Assembly (NCBI RefSeq): GCF_900101765.1
Contig: NZ_LT627735.1
Location: 3,131,501-3,195,500, forward strand
Source of the DNA: Nonlabens sp. Hel1_33_55
GTDB lineage: Bacteria > Bacteroidota > Bacteroidia > Flavobacteriales > Flavobacteriaceae
Length of the DNA: 64,000 nucleotides
Direction: 5' to 3'
Shown here: positions 34,907 through 44,427 of the stretch, one piece after another
How the letters are laid out: each line of letters starts with the position of its first letter
How positions within the stretch are numbered: the stretch's first letter is position 1
Translations under genes and position numbers: made by a program
Notes under the pieces: generated by a model
Told to the model about the DNA's origin: nothing
Seen by the model: only the letters and a program-made list of their open reading frames with translations
Database searches by the model: none

Positions 34907-35689
34907 ATGAAAGATAAAAAAAGACCATTGATTCTAGTTACCAATGACGATGGTATTACCGCAAAGGGAATAAGGACTTTAGTAGATGTCGCAAGTAAAC
35001 TAGGTGATGTGGTCGTGGTAGCACCAGACAAGCCTCAAAGTGCTATGGGACATGCAATCACGATCAATGACACGCTCTATGTAAAAGAATTCAAATTGCA
35101 TGATTACGATCATAAAGAATATACTACAAGTGGAACACCTGTGGATTGTGTAAAAATGGCAAGTCATGAAATACTTGACAAGAAACCTGATCTATGCATT
35201 AGCGGTATCAACCACGGCAGCAACAGTGCTATTAATGTAATTTATAGTGGTACTATGAGTGCAGCAATGGAAGCTGGGATTGAAGGAATTCCTGCTATAG
35301 GTTTTTCTTTATGCGACTATGATGCAGATGCAGACTTTGAACCGGCTCGACCTTATGTTGAAAAGATCATCAAGCAAGTATTGGAAAACGGTATGGCAAA
35401 AGGAGTAATCCTTAACGTCAATATCCCAAAAGCAAGCAAGGAGGAGCTTAATGGTATCAAAATATGTCGACAGGCAAATGCTTATTGGGTAGAAGAGTTT
35501 GATAAAAGAACAAATCCTTACGGCCGCGATTACTACTGGCTTACTGGTAAGTTTGTCAACGATGATAAAGGAGAAGATACTGACGAATGGGCACTCGAGA
35601 ATAATTTCATTTCCATTGTACCTACTCAATTTGACCTAACCGCTCATCATTATATTAAAGAGCTAAACACCTGGGAATTTGAAAATTAA
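34907..35689 (+). CDS. surE: 5'/3'-nucleotidase SurE
   Basis: A 260-residue metal-dependent nucleotidase. The N-terminal LVTNDDGITAKGIRTL carries the two Asp metal ligands, followed by VVAPDKPQSAMGHAIT, the YTTSGTPVDCVKMA motif and the SGINHGSNSAINVIYSGTMS motif with the third ligand. The ATG at 34907 gives the normal N-terminus; the one at 34865 would add 14 residues. It opens a plus-strand run with a small membrane protein and lpxB, with an 11-base overlap to the former. Confidence 0.95.
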   Translation: MKDKKRPLILVTNDDGITAKGIRTLVDVASKLGDVVVVAPDKPQSAMGHAITINDTLYVKEFKLHDYDHKEYTTSGTPVDCVKMASHEILDKKPDLCISGINHGSNSAINVIYSGTMSAAMEAGIEGIPAIGFSLCDYDADADFEPARPYVEKIIKQVLENGMAKGVILNVNIPKASKEELNGIKICRQANAYWVEEFDKRTNPYGRDYYWLTGKFVNDDKGEDTDEWALENNFISIVPTQFDLTAHHYIKELNTWEFEN

Positions 35690-35978
35690 AATTCTAAAGG
35701 GATTTGTTTTAGGATTGCTGGCAAATGTTGTCGGTGTTTTTCTTTACGTTTATTTTTTTAGTGGTAGAGAGTTCGAATATGTGATTGAAAAAGGAATAGA
35801 ACAAGGATTTATAGGGTCGCTCATAGGATTAGGAGCCATTTTGAATGTACTTTTATTCTTCTTTTTCCTCACGGGAAAAATCGGGAAATTTAGAAAACCA
35901 GTACAACCATATGAAGCACGTGGCGTTATTATGGCAACAATTCTCGCCGCATTTGCTGTTTTATATTTTGAATTCTAA
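35679..35978 (+). CDS. small membrane protein of unknown function between surE and lpxB
   Basis: A 99-residue protein with three hydrophobic segments (about 5-25, 43-62 and 80-97) and a basic loop KIGKFRKPVQPYEARG. The family is not recognised. The start is TTG at 35679, overlapping surE by 11 bases, and the stop is 3 bases before lpxB, so it is translated as part of that operon. Its placement next to lpxB suggests an envelope role, but nothing in the sequence shows one. Confidence 0.75.
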   Translation: MKIKILKGFVLGLLANVVGVFLYVYFFSGREFEYVIEKGIEQGFIGSLIGLGAILNVLLFFFFLTGKIGKFRKPVQPYEARGVIMATILAAFAVLYFEF

Positions 35979-35981
35979 CCC

Positions 35982-37112
35982 ATGAAATACTATCTCATTG
36001 CAGGCGAGGCGAGTGGCGACCTTCATGGATCGCTCTTGATGAAGGAACTTCAAAAAAAGGATCCTAGTGCAGAATTCAGATTCTGGGGTGGCGATTTAAT
36101 GGAACAGGTTGGTGGTGGTACTCTTGTGCGACATTATAGAGATCTAGCCTTTATGGGCTTTGTGGAAGTATTGGGAAACCTTAGAACCATCCTGCGCAAC
36201 ATCAACGACTGCAAAAAAGACATTCAGGAATTTGCTCCAGATGTCATTATATATATTGATTATCCTGGATTTAATTTTAGGATTATGAAATGGGCGCGGC
36301 TGCAGGGCTATCGCAACCATTATTATATTTCGCCCCAAATATGGGCATGGAAGGAAAGTAGAATCAAAGCCATCAAACGTGATGTAGATGAGATGTACGT
36401 GATCTTGCCTTTTGAAAAACATTTCTATGAACAAAAACATCAATTTCCTGTTCATTTTGTGGGACATCCATTGATTGATGCTATAAATACTAGAAAGAAA
36501 CTAGACCACCATAAATTTCTCAGTGATCATGAAATGGACGATAGGCCCATTATTGCCTTATTGCCGGGCAGTCGCAAACAAGAAATCAAGAACATGTTGA
36601 CGGTCATGTTGCGCATGGTCGATCGGTTTGAGGAGTATCAGTTCGTTATCGCTGGTGCACCTGGACAGGACGCCTCTTTTTATGCCAGTTTTCTGAAAAA
36701 ATACGATGTCAAGTTGATCATGAATCAGACATATGATCTTTTGAGTTTATCGCATGCAGCGCTGGTCACGTCAGGAACGGCAACTTTAGAAACGGCGCTC
36801 TTTAAAGTGCCGCAGGTCGTTTGTTATAAAGGCAGCATGATTTCTTACCAGATTGCAAAACGCATTATCAAGCTAGACTATATATCGCTTGTGAATTTGA
36901 TCATGGATCAACCAGTGGTTACAGAACTGATTCAAAAGGAATTCAAGCCCAAACATTTGCAGCGAGAATTGGAACACATTCTAGACAAGACACACCGTAA
37001 CCGGATTTTTGCCGATTACTATCAGTTAGAGAAAAAACTAGGCGGCGTTGGTGCAAGTGAAAAGACGGCTGCTCTCATTTATAAATCAATTACTGCAGAG
37101 GATGATAAATAG
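35982..37112 (+). CDS. lpxB: lipid-A-disaccharide synthase
   Basis: A 376-residue GT-B glycosyltransferase (family 19) that joins UDP-diacylglucosamine and lipid X at the inner membrane. Signatures are IAGEASGDLHGSLLM at the N-terminus, FIDYPGFN-like YIDYPGFNFR near 88, LLPGSRKQEI near 193 and SGTATLETALFKVPQVVCYK near 263. Length is normal. The start of the next gene lies inside its last codons (11-base overlap). Confidence 0.95.
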   Translation: MKYYLIAGEASGDLHGSLLMKELQKKDPSAEFRFWGGDLMEQVGGGTLVRHYRDLAFMGFVEVLGNLRTILRNINDCKKDIQEFAPDVIIYIDYPGFNFRIMKWARLQGYRNHYYISPQIWAWKESRIKAIKRDVDEMYVILPFEKHFYEQKHQFPVHFVGHPLIDAINTRKKLDHHKFLSDHEMDDRPIIALLPGSRKQEIKNMLTVMLRMVDRFEEYQFVIAGAPGQDASFYASFLKKYDVKLIMNQTYDLLSLSHAALVTSGTATLETALFKVPQVVCYKGSMISYQIAKRIIKLDYISLVNLIMDQPVVTELIQKEFKPKHLQRELEHILDKTHRNRIFADYYQLEKKLGGVGASEKTAALIYKSITAEDDK

Positions 37113-37773
37113 AATCTCGCTTTCGCGAAAACGAACTAATCCAACTTCTATAACACATTATTTAAGAATCAGTCTCTGTACCATCCTGGTTGCAATGTTG
37201 GTTTCATGTGGGAGCAGTAAACCAAAAGTCGTTACCACCAAAGCAGAAGCTCGAGAGTTAAGAAGTGAAAACACATCGAATAGGAAGGTGCCGCCAAAAA
37301 CACCCATGACCAGAAGGCCTGAAAAGCTGGATGAGCTTGAAAAAGAACCAGCAGCAGATGAAGATAGAACTGAAGTTCCAGAATCATTGACTACCGTTGA
37401 TGCGGCGATTCTCTATGCCATGGAATATGAGGGTACCCGTTATCGATATGGCGGTTCTTCTAAAAGCGGTATGGATTGTAGCGGTTTGATCAACCTTTCC
37501 TTTGACAAGGCTGGTGAAAAAGTGCCACGAACCAGCATGAGCTTATTTCAAGCAACTAATCCAATAGATATTAAAGAAGTACAAAAGGGCGATCTGATGT
37601 TTTTTGCAACTGGCAGAGACCGCAAAAAAATAAATCACGTAGCACTTGTAACAGAAGTCACACCTGCGGAAATTAGATTTATCCACGCCACGGTTTCCCA
37701 AGGGGTTACTGTATCTTCTTTTAATGAACCTTACTGGCTAGGTAAGTACCTGAGCAGCGGTAGGTTATTTTGA
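37102..37773 (+). CDS. NlpC/P60 (C40) peptidase lipoprotein
   Basis: A cell-wall peptidase. I chose the ATG at 37102 (223 residues), which is coupled to lpxB and gives a signal ending VAMLVSCGSSK with a lipobox Cys. A charged linker (about 30-95) precedes the NlpC/P60 domain. That domain has catalytic Cys in SGMDCSGLINLSF, His in KINHVALVTE and a third polar residue His in FIHATVSQGV. The basic n-region of the signal (ISLSRKRTN) is encoded by a one-base variant of the iterated palindrome. It probably cleaves stem peptides of peptidoglycan. Confidence 0.88.
   Translation: MINRISLSRKRTNPTSITHYLRISLCTILVAMLVSCGSSKPKVVTTKAEARELRSENTSNRKVPPKTPMTRRPEKLDELEKEPAADEDRTEVPESLTTVDAAILYAMEYEGTRYRYGGSSKSGMDCSGLINLSFDKAGEKVPRTSMSLFQATNPIDIKEVQKGDLMFFATGRDRKKINHVALVTEVTPAEIRFIHATVSQGVTVSSFNEPYWLGKYLSSGRLF
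37119..37132. repeat. iterated palindrome copy 11, degenerate (coding)
   Basis: Reads GCTTTCGCGAAAAC, one change from the core, with TCG/CGAAC arms. It encodes LSRKR in the lipoprotein signal of the C40 peptidase. It is the only imperfect copy. Confidence 0.85.
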
Positions 37774-37785
37774 TTAAATTAGTCC

Positions 37786-39864
37786 ATGAAATTATTGGAC
37801 TATCCATTTTATAGGCTTGTCGCCTTTTTCATCATTGGGATCGTTGTCCAATTTTATGTTCCGTTACCAATATCGTTTTGGTTACTTTTCGTTGCCTTAA
37901 CCTTATTTCTTTCTCTTCTAGGTTATTTCATCAAGCCTTTTGCTGTTGTTAGTAAAAGCCTACTTACAATATCTGTAATGCTGTTTTTCGCAGCTTTAGG
38001 TGGCTGCATAACATCGCTCAAGTCCGGCGTGTTTCCCAATAATCATTATTCGCATGCTGTCCAGAAAGGAGAAGATGCTGTAATAACATTGCTACTGCGA
38101 GAACAGTTAAGTTCAAATTCTTATAATCATCGTTTCTATGCAGATGTTACCAGTTACAACTGGCAGGTCACTCAAGGTAAGATCTTGGTTTTATTTAAAA
38201 GATCTGATAGTGTCAATTACAAGGCTGGACAAGAGTTAATAGTTTATGATGATGTCAACGATGCGAGCAATGGTCGTAATCCTGGAGATTTCAATTATAA
38301 GGAATACCTCAAAGGAATTGATGTCTACGGACAAGTCTACGTGGACAAACCCAAAATATTACAATCGCAATTACAAGAAAGTTCGCTTCCATGGTATGTT
38401 CGATATAGAAACAAATTGTTGCAAGATCTTGAAGATTCAAATCTCACTGATAATTCCCGATCGCTGGTAGAGGCATTGGTACTGGGACAACGCCAAAATG
38501 TAGATCCTACCATCACTCAAAATTTTAGGGATGCTGGCGTGATTCATATTCTTGCGCTTAGCGGTCTGCATGTAGGTATCATTCTTTTAATCCTGCAATT
38601 CTGTTTAAAATGGATGAAACGATTGCCTTACGGGAATTGGATCCAAACGGTCATCATAATTTCGTTGTTGTGGTGTTTTGCCCTTCTGACTGGAATGTCT
38701 CCATCTATATTACGGGCTGTGACGATGTTTTCTTTTGTTGCTATTGGAATGAATATCAATCGCAACAGATCTGTTTTTCATAGCTTGACAATTTCGGCGT
38801 TTTGCCTATTGGTTTATGATCCGCGATTGTTGTTTCAGGTAGGATTTCAACTTAGTTATACTGCCGTCATTGCCATTGTGTTGCTACAGCCCTTATTCAT
38901 GCGCTTGTTCCCAAGAATCAAATACTGGCTACCCAATAAGCTTGTTCAAATCTTTACCGTGACACTAGCTGCACAAATAGGAGTAGCGCCATTGAGCATC
39001 TATTATTTTCACCAATTACCGCTTGCATTTTTAGTGGGTAATCTGGCTTTATTGCTCATTCTTCCACTGATATTAGGTTTGTCGATTACATTTATAATAC
39101 TGCTGCAACTAGGTGTCGTAGTCGACTGGCTGGGTAATGGCCTCAACTTTATTTTTGAAACTATAATTTCGTTCGTTGGTTACATTAGCAGTTTTCAGGG
39201 ATTTGTGTGGAAAGATATTTACCTGCGAGTAGATCAATTGATACTCATTTACATTTTTCTGTTGGGATTGATTGTTTTCGTTTTACCTATCATAAAACGA
39301 AGCAGAAGAGAAAGATTCAGGATCACCAAATCAAATTATGGATTTCACATAGCGCTGGCAGCAATGATTGGTTTGGTTTGTACAAGCTTATTTCACGATT
39401 ATAAGTCAAAGGAAAGCTTCATGGTTTTGCATCAATCAAGAGGCAGTGCTGTAGCGATTTCAAATGCTAAAGAATCAAAACTCTTGGTTCATTTGTCCAG
39501 TATGGATAATGTAAGGAGAGAAAACAGCTTTAACCGTCTAAGTCAAATAGAAAACTTTCAGAAAACGACCTTGAAAATTGACAGCCTACCAGCGATGATC
39601 AATTATAAGAATATACCACTCATTGTCATTGACGAATCGGCATTATTTGCAGAAACTAGTGTTAAAGAACCTATAGTTTTACTTTCCAACTCTCCTAAAA
39701 TTAATTTAAACAAAGTCATCACTAAATTAAATCCCAAACTCATCATCACCGATGGATCAAATTACCGCAATTTTGTCGACCGCTGGAAGGCAACTTGTAA
39801 TAACAGAAATGTAGATTTCGTCAATACGTATGATGAAGGAGCGATAGACCTATTGCAATATTAG
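37786..39864 (+). CDS. comEC: ComEC/Rec2 family DNA-uptake membrane protein
   Basis: A 692-residue polytopic protein that would form the inner-membrane channel for single-stranded DNA in natural transformation. N-terminal helices and an OB-like DUF4131 region (about 85-190) precede the Competence domain (about 225-500, HILALSGLHVGIILLILQF). The C-terminal soluble part (about 540-690) does not show the HxHxDH metal motif of the beta-lactamase-like domain, as is common in Bacteroidota. It starts 12 bases after the C40 peptidase and its stop overlaps the convergent gene by 4 bases. Confidence 0.92.
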   Translation: MKLLDYPFYRLVAFFIIGIVVQFYVPLPISFWLLFVALTLFLSLLGYFIKPFAVVSKSLLTISVMLFFAALGGCITSLKSGVFPNNHYSHAVQKGEDAVITLLLREQLSSNSYNHRFYADVTSYNWQVTQGKILVLFKRSDSVNYKAGQELIVYDDVNDASNGRNPGDFNYKEYLKGIDVYGQVYVDKPKILQSQLQESSLPWYVRYRNKLLQDLEDSNLTDNSRSLVEALVLGQRQNVDPTITQNFRDAGVIHILALSGLHVGIILLILQFCLKWMKRLPYGNWIQTVIIISLLWCFALLTGMSPSILRAVTMFSFVAIGMNINRNRSVFHSLTISAFCLLVYDPRLLFQVGFQLSYTAVIAIVLLQPLFMRLFPRIKYWLPNKLVQIFTVTLAAQIGVAPLSIYYFHQLPLAFLVGNLALLLILPLILGLSITFIILLQLGVVVDWLGNGLNFIFETIISFVGYISSFQGFVWKDIYLRVDQLILIYIFLLGLIVFVLPIIKRSRRERFRITKSNYGFHIALAAMIGLVCTSLFHDYKSKESFMVLHQSRGSAVAISNAKESKLLVHLSSMDNVRRENSFNRLSQIENFQKTTLKIDSLPAMINYKNIPLIVIDESALFAETSVKEPIVLLSNSPKINLNKVITKLNPKLIITDGSNYRNFVDRWKATCNNRNVDFVNTYDEGAIDLLQY

Positions 39865-40388
39865 TCCTGCAATTGGTAATTAAATTGTGCCTGGTAATCT
39901 GCCCAGTCTTGACCGGTCCTAATAGATTTGTAGGTGTCATCTGCCAGCATGGTAACATATACTTCCAGCTTTTTCGGTCCCATTTTACCGGGTACTGGAT
40001 TAATGACGTTGGCATTCTCATCAAAGAAGATTAAAGTAGGATATTCAAAGATTTTCATGGCTTCGGCAAACTCGTGCTGTGCGCCTGGAAACTTTTTGTA
40101 ATTCTTGTTGCCGTAGCTTTTGCCTTTGTAGGTGATGGACTCTTTTCCTTCGGCATCAAATTTTACCGGATAGTAGTTGTTGTTAATGAATTGAGCTATG
40201 TCCGCTTTCGCGAAAGCGTGTTTATCCATCCACTTACAGTTAGGACAACTTTCTGTATAGGTTTTAAACAAGATCTTGCGAGGCTCTTTTTTCTGAGCAG
40301 CCAGAGCCTCATTCATAGTCATCCAATTCACCTGAGCACTAACCGCAAAAGTTGAAAAGAGAAATACGATAAAAAGAAAACGTTTCAT
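39861..40388 (-). CDS. exported thioredoxin-fold protein with CPNC motif
   Basis: A 175-residue protein with a signal peptide (FLFIVFLFSTFAVSAQ) and a thioredoxin-like domain whose redox site is ESCPNCKWMDKHAF near residue 49. The cis-Pro region is EYPTLIFFDENANV near 115. It resembles the thioredoxin_7/DUF255-like group, which includes periplasmic disulfide reductases. The palindrome encodes AFAKA directly after the active site helix (residues 58-62). It is a single gene, tail to tail with comEC. Confidence 0.85.
   Translation of the reverse strand: MKRFLFIVFLFSTFAVSAQVNWMTMNEALAAQKKEPRKILFKTYTESCPNCKWMDKHAFAKADIAQFINNNYYPVKFDAEGKESITYKGKSYGNKNYKKFPGAQHEFAEAMKIFEYPTLIFFDENANVINPVPGKMGPKKLEVYVTMLADDTYKSIRTGQDWADYQAQFNYQLQD
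40204..40217. repeat. iterated palindrome copy 12 (coding)
   Basis: Perfect core, read as AFAKA in the thioredoxin-fold gene. Confidence 0.95.
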
Positions 40389-40410
40389 GGAACAAATTTA
40401 CGGTCTATAA

Positions 40411-40441
40411 AAGCAAAAAACGCACCAAAGAGGTGCGTTTT
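40411..40441 (-). terminator. terminator of the POT transporter gene
   Basis: A 10-bp stem (AAAACGCACC and its complement) with a 5-base loop. On the minus strand it ends in six T. It lies 25 bases after the transporter stop. Confidence 0.85.
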
Positions 40442-40465
40442 GAGTGATAAATCAATTTGAGATTA

Positions 40466-42091
40466 CTATCTGATACCGTGCATTTTTGATATCATCCATT
40501 TGTTGATTCCCAGCATGATGATCCCAGCGGCAATAGGTATCAACGTAAAGATTAAAAAGAAGCTAACGAGCCCATAATCCTCTAGCATAGGATCCATAAA
40601 TCCTGCTGTCCATCCACCAATGATACCTGCAAGTGCATTTGCTATAAACCAAACTCCAAACATTAGCCCAACGAGTCTGATAGGAGCAAGTTTACTAACA
40701 TAAGACAATCCTACAGGCGATACACATAATTCTCCCAGCGTATGGAAAAGGAAGGCCAGAATAAGCCAAATCATACTCACTCCAGCTGATTTAGCTCCTT
40801 GCGGAATTTCTAAAGATCCATAGGCAAGAGCAGCAAAACCGACTCCTACCAATATTAATCCTAAAGCGAATTTAACTGGTCCAGAAGGGTTGAAGCGACT
40901 TTGCCAGATTTTTGAAAATAAAGGTGCAAATATTATAATGAATAGAGAGTTTAGGACAGAGAACCATGATGCAGCAACTTCAGTAGAATCTGATTGGAAT
41001 TCGCGAACCAACATCCAAATTACTATCGCCCATATAATTACAAAACTGGTACCTAAAAAGAGATTAGATATCGCATATTTTTTGAAAGTTTGCTTGAAAA
41101 GCAATATTAATACTAACGTAATCACGGCTAATGGTATCACTGTGATTATAGTATTAATAATTTTAAATGTAAGTGCAGCGCCTCCTTCTAGCGCTCTGTC
41201 TGTATAATCAGCTGCAAAGATGGTCATAGAACCACCAGCTTGTTCAAATGCCCACCAAAAAAAGATGGTAAATAAAGCAAATATGCTAATTACTATAAGT
41301 CGATCCTTTACAACTGATGGTGATGGTTCGACATCTTCTTGTGGATCAGTGTGTTGTTTTTCCTGCTCTTTTGCAGAAGCTACTACCGTCATATCTGCAG
41401 GGTTGTCAGCATCAGCGTCTACGTAGTCAGTTGCATCTTTAGGAGATAATCCAATTTTACCAAAAATCTTCTGACCGAAGTGAAATTGTAACATTCCAAA
41501 AAACATAAATACTCCAGCAAGCCCAAAACCATAGTGCCACCCAATCTGCTCACCTATGTAACCACATAGTAGAATTCCCAAAAATGCACCAGCATTGATT
41601 CCCATATAAAAAATCGTGTAACCTGCATCTTTTTCTTTTCCTTGAGTTTTATAAAGTTGACCAACTATAGATGATATGTTCGGTTTAAACATCCCATTAC
41701 CCAGGATCAAAAGAACAAGACCAACGTAGAAAAAATAATCAGCAAAAAGTTCTAACGCCATGGCAGCGTGTCCCAAGGTCATTACAAAAGCCCCTATTAC
41801 AATAGCTTTTCTGTATCCAGTAAACTTATCGGCAATGAAACCACCTATAATTGGGGTCAAATAAACTAATCCTATGTACCAACCGTAGAGTGAAGTAGCA
41901 TCTGCGCGTTCCCATTCCCAGCCAGAGTTTTCATCTGTAAGACTCGCTACAAGGAAAAGTACGAGCAAAGCACGCATTCCATAGTAGGAAAAACGCTCCC
42001 ACATTTCTGTAAAGAAGAGAATGAACAATCCAGAAGGATGCCCTAGAACAGTTTTTTGGTTCGTTATCGAGCCACCATATTTATATTCCAT
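40466..42091 (-). CDS. POT/PTR-family proton-dependent oligopeptide transporter
   Basis: A 541-residue major facilitator with about fourteen helices. The N-terminal ETEMWERFSYYG-type signature (FFTEMWERFSYYGMRALLVL) is the proton-coupling ExxERFxYYG motif of peptide transporters. Conserved GGFIADKFTGYRK and GNGMFKPNISSIVGQLY are the PTR2 signatures. A cytoplasmic loop at about 215-255 is acidic. It is next to a DPP-IV-type exopeptidase on the same strand, and together they fit uptake of di- and tripeptides released outside the cell. Confidence 0.93.
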   Translation of the reverse strand: MEYKYGGSITNQKTVLGHPSGLFILFFTEMWERFSYYGMRALLVLFLVASLTDENSGWEWERADATSLYGWYIGLVYLTPIIGGFIADKFTGYRKAIVIGAFVMTLGHAAMALELFADYFFYVGLVLLILGNGMFKPNISSIVGQLYKTQGKEKDAGYTIFYMGINAGAFLGILLCGYIGEQIGWHYGFGLAGVFMFFGMLQFHFGQKIFGKIGLSPKDATDYVDADADNPADMTVVASAKEQEKQHTDPQEDVEPSPSVVKDRLIVISIFALFTIFFWWAFEQAGGSMTIFAADYTDRALEGGAALTFKIINTIITVIPLAVITLVLILLFKQTFKKYAISNLFLGTSFVIIWAIVIWMLVREFQSDSTEVAASWFSVLNSLFIIIFAPLFSKIWQSRFNPSGPVKFALGLILVGVGFAALAYGSLEIPQGAKSAGVSMIWLILAFLFHTLGELCVSPVGLSYVSKLAPIRLVGLMFGVWFIANALAGIIGGWTAGFMDPMLEDYGLVSFFLIFTLIPIAAGIIMLGINKWMISKMHGIR

Positions 42092-42124
42092 AATAATTCT
42101 ATAAGGTTAAGTAAGTTACTGGGT

Positions 42125-44278
42125 CTAAAGATTTTCTTTGATGAAATTGGTCATCTTGTTATACAGATGGATACGCGTGTTGCCGCCGTAAATACCATGA
42201 TTCTTGTCTGGATAGATGGCCCAGTCAAACTGTTTGTTCGCTTGAACTAATGCTTCTATCATTTGCATTGTGTTTTGAACATGCACATTATCATCGGCAC
42301 TACCGTGTACCAATAAATAGTTTCCTTTTAATTTTTTAACGTGATTGATAGGACTATTCTCGTCATAACCAGCAGGGTTTTCCTGTGGTGTTGTCATATA
42401 ACGTTCTGTATAAATGGTATCGTAATATCTCCAGTTGGTTACTGGTGCTACCGCAATTGCGGTACTAAACACATCGTTACCTTTCAATATACAGTTAGAG
42501 CTCATAAAGCCACCATAACTCCAGCCCCAAATACCAATGCGATCTGCATCAATATAATCCATCGCACCTAATTGTCTTGCTGCCTGTATTTGGTCTTCGA
42601 CTTCAAATTTACCCAATTCTTTTTGGGTAATTTTCTTGAAATCTGCGCCTTTGTATCCTGTTCCTCTTGGATCAACACAAGCGATGATGTAACCTTCATT
42701 TGCAAGCATACTATGCCAATAATCATTTGAGCCATACCAAGAATTAGATACAGACTGCGATCCTGGACCGCTATATTGAAACATCAAAACTGGATATTCT
42801 TTTGAAGCATCAAAATCCAGCGGCTTCATCATATACATATTCAGGTCATTTCCATTGACATTAATGGTTGAAAATACCTTGGGAGACAATTGATAATCCT
42901 CCAACTTGACCAAAAGATCATTGTTGTTCTGAATCTCCCGAACTTGCTTCCCGTTTTTAGCCTCGTTGAGCGTATAAACTGGAGGTCTGTTTACGCTTGA
43001 ATAAGTGTTGATGTAATACGTGAAGTTGTCGCTAAATGATGCACTGTTGGAGCCTATTTGTGAAGAGAGTTTTTTCTTGCCATTCGCCTTGAGCGATATA
43101 GAATAGATACCACGGTTGATGCTACCATCTTCTGTGCTTTGATAATAGATACGTTTAGATTTAGGATCGTAACCGTAATAAGAGGTTACATCCCAATCTC
43201 CGCTAGTGATCTGTCGGTTTTCTTTACCGTCAGCATCATGAAGGTAAATGTGTCGCCAGTTATCTTTCTCGCTAGTCCATAGAAAACTACCGTCTTCCAA
43301 AAATGTAAGATCATCTGTCACGTCAACGTATGCAGCATCTTTCTCTGTGAATGCAATGCTGGCATTACCGCTTTGATCAATATAATAGAAATCCAATTCG
43401 TTTTGATAACGGTTCAAAACCTGAGCGGCCAGCTTACCATTAGGTGAATAATTGATGCGCGCGATATAAAACTCTTCATCTCGATTCAGGTCAATTTCTT
43501 TTCTAGTTTTTGTAGATACATCATATACGTTCAATGCCACTATGCTATTGTTTTCTCCAGCTTTTGGATATTTAAAAACGTAAGGTCTTTGATAGAGTTC
43601 TTGCCCATAGACATCCATTGAGAATTCTGGAACTTCGGTTTCATCAAATGATATGAACGCGATTTGTGTACCATCTGGACTAAATTCATAAGCACGAACT
43701 AGCGAAAACTCCTCTTCATAAACCCAGTCTGTTACACCATTAATCAATAAGTTATTCTCGCCATCGTCAGTAACTTGAACAGTTTCTCCAGTGGTCAAGT
43801 CCTTATAGTATAAATTGTTTTCATAAACAAAACCCACCTTTTTTCCATCAGGAGAAAAGGAAGCGCTGCGCACAAGATTCTCGCTCAAAGGTGTCAATGT
43901 TTTAGTTTTTAAATCATAAACATGAACCATGCTGTTAGCAGATCTTCTAAAAATTGGAATGCGTTGCGATACGATCAACATCTGCTGCTCGTCCTCACTC
44001 AAGATGTAGTTACGTATGGGTAGATCAATATCATTACTGGAAACAAGTGTAGCGATTTGATCGCCTGTTTCATAACTGTATTTGTCAACGGTCTGGCTGC
44101 GGTCTGCATTATAGTTGAGTACTAGGTATTCCGTACCGTTCTTTAATGAGTTAAGTGACTGCAGGCCATTTGTAGAAAAAGTTCCTGAATAGATGTCCTC
44201 TACCGTTATGTTTTGTTGTGCGATGGAAACACTACTAGATAATAAAAATGCTAGTAGTAAAGTGATGTTTTTTATCAT
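42125..44278 (-). CDS. S9 family dipeptidyl peptidase IV-type peptidase
   Basis: An exported serine exopeptidase that removes N-terminal dipeptides. The start is the ATG at 44278, which gives a signal peptide (MIKNITLLLAFLLSSSVSIA); the upstream ATG at 44311 adds 11 residues. An eight-bladed propeller (about 50-480) carries the substrate-binding DWVYEEEF double-Glu motif near 193. The hydrolase domain has Ser in WGWSYGGFMS, Asp in VHGSADDNVH and His in DKNHGIYGG. The POT transporter follows 33 bases downstream, consistent with joint peptide use. Confidence 0.93.
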   Translation of the reverse strand: MIKNITLLLAFLLSSSVSIAQQNITVEDIYSGTFSTNGLQSLNSLKNGTEYLVLNYNADRSQTVDKYSYETGDQIATLVSSNDIDLPIRNYILSEDEQQMLIVSQRIPIFRRSANSMVHVYDLKTKTLTPLSENLVRSASFSPDGKKVGFVYENNLYYKDLTTGETVQVTDDGENNLLINGVTDWVYEEEFSLVRAYEFSPDGTQIAFISFDETEVPEFSMDVYGQELYQRPYVFKYPKAGENNSIVALNVYDVSTKTRKEIDLNRDEEFYIARINYSPNGKLAAQVLNRYQNELDFYYIDQSGNASIAFTEKDAAYVDVTDDLTFLEDGSFLWTSEKDNWRHIYLHDADGKENRQITSGDWDVTSYYGYDPKSKRIYYQSTEDGSINRGIYSISLKANGKKKLSSQIGSNSASFSDNFTYYINTYSSVNRPPVYTLNEAKNGKQVREIQNNNDLLVKLEDYQLSPKVFSTINVNGNDLNMYMMKPLDFDASKEYPVLMFQYSGPGSQSVSNSWYGSNDYWHSMLANEGYIIACVDPRGTGYKGADFKKITQKELGKFEVEDQIQAARQLGAMDYIDADRIGIWGWSYGGFMSSNCILKGNDVFSTAIAVAPVTNWRYYDTIYTERYMTTPQENPAGYDENSPINHVKKLKGNYLLVHGSADDNVHVQNTMQMIEALVQANKQFDWAIYPDKNHGIYGGNTRIHLYNKMTNFIKENL

Positions 44279-44376
44279 GAATTTGTTTTGAAAAAGCCCA
44301 ATAATGAGCAATATCTGAACCTAGCTCAATTTTACTAAAAATATCCCAATTAATAAGGGTTTTGAGCGATTATCCG

Positions 44377-44409
44377 TTTGATTCCTTTTCCTTATGCATT
44401 GTATATTTA
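44377..44409 (+). promoter_or_regulatory. candidate promoter of the HMG-CoA reductase operon
   Basis: TTTG at 44377, 21 bases, then TATATTTA at 44402, one base off TAnnTTTG. It lies 18 bases before the ATG. Confidence 0.45.
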
Positions 44410-44427
44410 CATATTTAAACGCCATTC

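Noticed and set aside
37786..39864. Metallo-beta-lactamase nuclease domain in ComEC
   Set aside because: The C-terminal region lacks the HxHxDH metal motif, so no nuclease activity is claimed.
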